Assembly: GCA_947460795.1 (NCBI GenBank)
Contig: CANHJA010000110.1
Span: 1 to 7,625, forward strand
DNA: 7,625 bases
Direction: 5' to 3'
From: Bacteroidota bacterium
Lineage (GTDB): Bacteria; Bacteroidota; Bacteroidia; Chitinophagales; Chitinophagaceae
Of the stretch, positions 6,570 through 7,625 are shown one piece after another. The notes under the pieces were generated by a model. The model searched no databases and had not been told where the DNA came from. It saw only the letters and a list, made by a program, of their open reading frames with translations. Every line of letters begins with the position of its first letter. Positions within the stretch are counted from its first letter, which is position 1. The translations under genes were made by a program, and so were the position numbers.

Positions 6570-7625
6570 ATGGCCAAGAAAAAAAATAATTCTATTAAAG
6601 TAAGCGAGTCGAATACCCCAAAAATAGTTGAAAAGGTTGAAGTTTCTGAATTGAAACCACTCACTTTTTTTGATAAGTTGGTAAATGGTTATGTACCATA
6701 TGTCATTATTTTTTTAATGAGCATCATGCTTTATGCCAATACTTTTAAGCACCAATTTGCTTTAGATGATGATATTGTGATTTGTAAAAATGAATATGTT
6801 TTGCAAGGGATGAAAGGTATGCCTTCCATTTTTAGTAAAGATTTATTTACTAGTTTTTATAACCAAATGAATACTACCGCGCAACTTTCTGGAGGCAGAT
6901 ATCGTCCATTGTCAGTAGCTAGTTTCGCTTTGGAGCAAGAGTTAATTGGTAAAATGGAATTGCCCGATTCGATTACTAGTATCAACGATGATAATAGTAG
7001 AAGAATTGCAACCAATCAATATCTTGATAGTTTTTTAAAAACTAAATGGGACGAAAATAACAATGGAGTAGGGGATGTTGGTGAGGATTTAAATGAAGAC
7101 GGTATTTTTAATGATAAAGACACACGTGTTAAAGGATTTCAATTAAGACATGTTAATAATGTTTTATTATATGGATTGTCGGTAAGTATGCTGTTTTTGT
7201 TTTTAAGTACTGTTGTATTTAAACGAAATAAAATAGCAGCTCTGATAATATCCTTGTTGTTTTTAGCGCATCCAATTCATACAGAAGTTGTGGCGAATGT
7301 AAAAAGTAGAGATGAAATATTGTCAATGTTTTTTATGATACTAACGCTGTTTTTAGTGCATCAATTAGAAAAAAAGGCTAACAGCATGAAGTATATAGTA
7401 TGGAGTTGTATCACGTTTTTGGCGGCATTATTATCCAAAGAATATGGAGCTACTTTGCTATTGTTAATTCCATTGTCATTGTATTTATTTTCTGATAAGA
7501 AATTGGAAAATTCGATATATATCAATTTATTTATAGGCCTAGGGTTGACTTTTATCTTGTATTTAATGATGCGTTCGCAGGCTGGGCCACTAATAGCTAA
7601 AAATGTTTTACAAGAAAAAGAAATC
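6570..7625 (+). CDS. TMTC-like GT-C glycosyltransferase, partial (C-terminal part beyond the right edge)
   Basis: The ATG at 6570 opens 352 codons that reach the window end without a stop. After a lysine-rich cytoplasmic N-terminus (1-38) comes a membrane segment (about 39-57), a long extracytoplasmic loop (58-195) and a series of further segments (about 196-217, 222-235, 247-264, 275-289, 293-308, 316-334). The acidic motif FALDDDIV (63-70) at the start of loop 1, RYRPLSVASF (110-119), HPIHTEVVANVKSRDE (234-249) and LLSKEYGA (287-294) are hallmarks of TMTC-type GT-C enzymes, which use lipid-linked sugars and usually end in TPR repeats. Those repeats would lie beyond the window. The acceptor is unknown; eukaryotic TMTCs O-mannosylate proteins. 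Loop 1 contains two calcium-binding-loop-like motifs (161-184). An ATG at 6560 is in another frame and stops after nine codons, so 6570 is the start. No Shine-Dalgarno sequence is evident. Confidence 0.88.
   Translation, partial: MAKKKNNSIKVSESNTPKIVEKVEVSELKPLTFFDKLVNGYVPYVIIFLMSIMLYANTFKHQFALDDDIVICKNEYVLQGMKGMPSIFSKDLFTSFYNQMNTTAQLSGGRYRPLSVASFALEQELIGKMELPDSITSINDDNSRRIATNQYLDSFLKTKWDENNNGVGDVGEDLNEDGIFNDKDTRVKGFQLRHVNNVLLYGLSVSMLFLFLSTVVFKRNKIAALIISLLFLAHPIHTEVVANVKSRDEILSMFFMILTLFLVHQLEKKANSMKYIVWSCITFLAALLSKEYGATLLLLIPLSLYLFSDKKLENSIYINLFIGLGLTFILYLMMRSQAGPLIAKNVLQEKEI
7050..7121 (+). other. Tandem EF-hand/TSP3-like acidic loops encoded in the GT-C gene
   Basis: Residues 161-184 of the GT-C protein form two abutting 12-residue units, DENNNGVGDVGE and DLNEDGIFNDKD. 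Both place D, N, N/D, G and D/E at positions 1, 3, 5, 6 and 12, as in EF-hand, dockerin or thrombospondin-type-3 calcium loops. The second also has N at 9 and D at 10. They lie in the first extracytoplasmic loop, between the YRPL motif and the second membrane segment. Calcium binding is an inference from spacing. Confidence 0.6.

Overview
This window is AT-rich bacterial DNA, most likely from a member of the Bacteroidota (Flavobacteriia or a related class). The evidence is the AT-biased codon use, the absence of clear Shine-Dalgarno sequences before most starts, several matches to the Bacteroidota -7 promoter element TAnnTTTG in the gene gaps, and protein types common in that phylum. The phylum is an inference; there is no rRNA or other marker gene here.

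Left part (1-2583, minus strand). Three genes read leftward, in transcription order: an arginase/agmatinase-family ureohydrolase with its metal-binding motifs intact (2583-1537); a small unnamed membrane protein that overlaps it by 8 nt (1544-939); and, after a 69-nt gap, the first 289 codons of an unusual radical SAM protein that runs off the left edge (869-1). The first two look like one transcription unit, and the third may belong to it.

Middle (2584-2765). A 182-bp divergent intergenic region holds a good TTTG/TAnnTTTG promoter for the rightward genes and a -7-like element for the leftward genes.

Right part (2766-7625, plus strand). A Wzz-type chain-length regulator (2766-3746), a polytopic O-antigen ligase/polymerase-family protein (3749-5185) and folC (5185-6495) are packed with gaps of 2 nt and -1 nt, so they almost certainly form one operon. 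After a 74-nt gap with its own promoter-like sequence, a TMTC-like GT-C glycosyltransferase begins (6570) and runs off the right edge. Three of these four genes concern assembly or transfer of glycans in the cell envelope. FolC (folate metabolism) is the odd member.

Most of the window is ordinary chromosomal content. I see no tRNA, rRNA, CRISPR array, insertion sequence or phage gene, and no complete new system. The points most worth a second look are the Ca-binding-loop-like insert in the first extracytoplasmic loop of the GT-C protein, the cysteine-rich region before the radical SAM motif, and the compact Wzz/ligase pair, which has no sugar-nucleotide or glycosyltransferase genes beside it apart from the GT-C protein.
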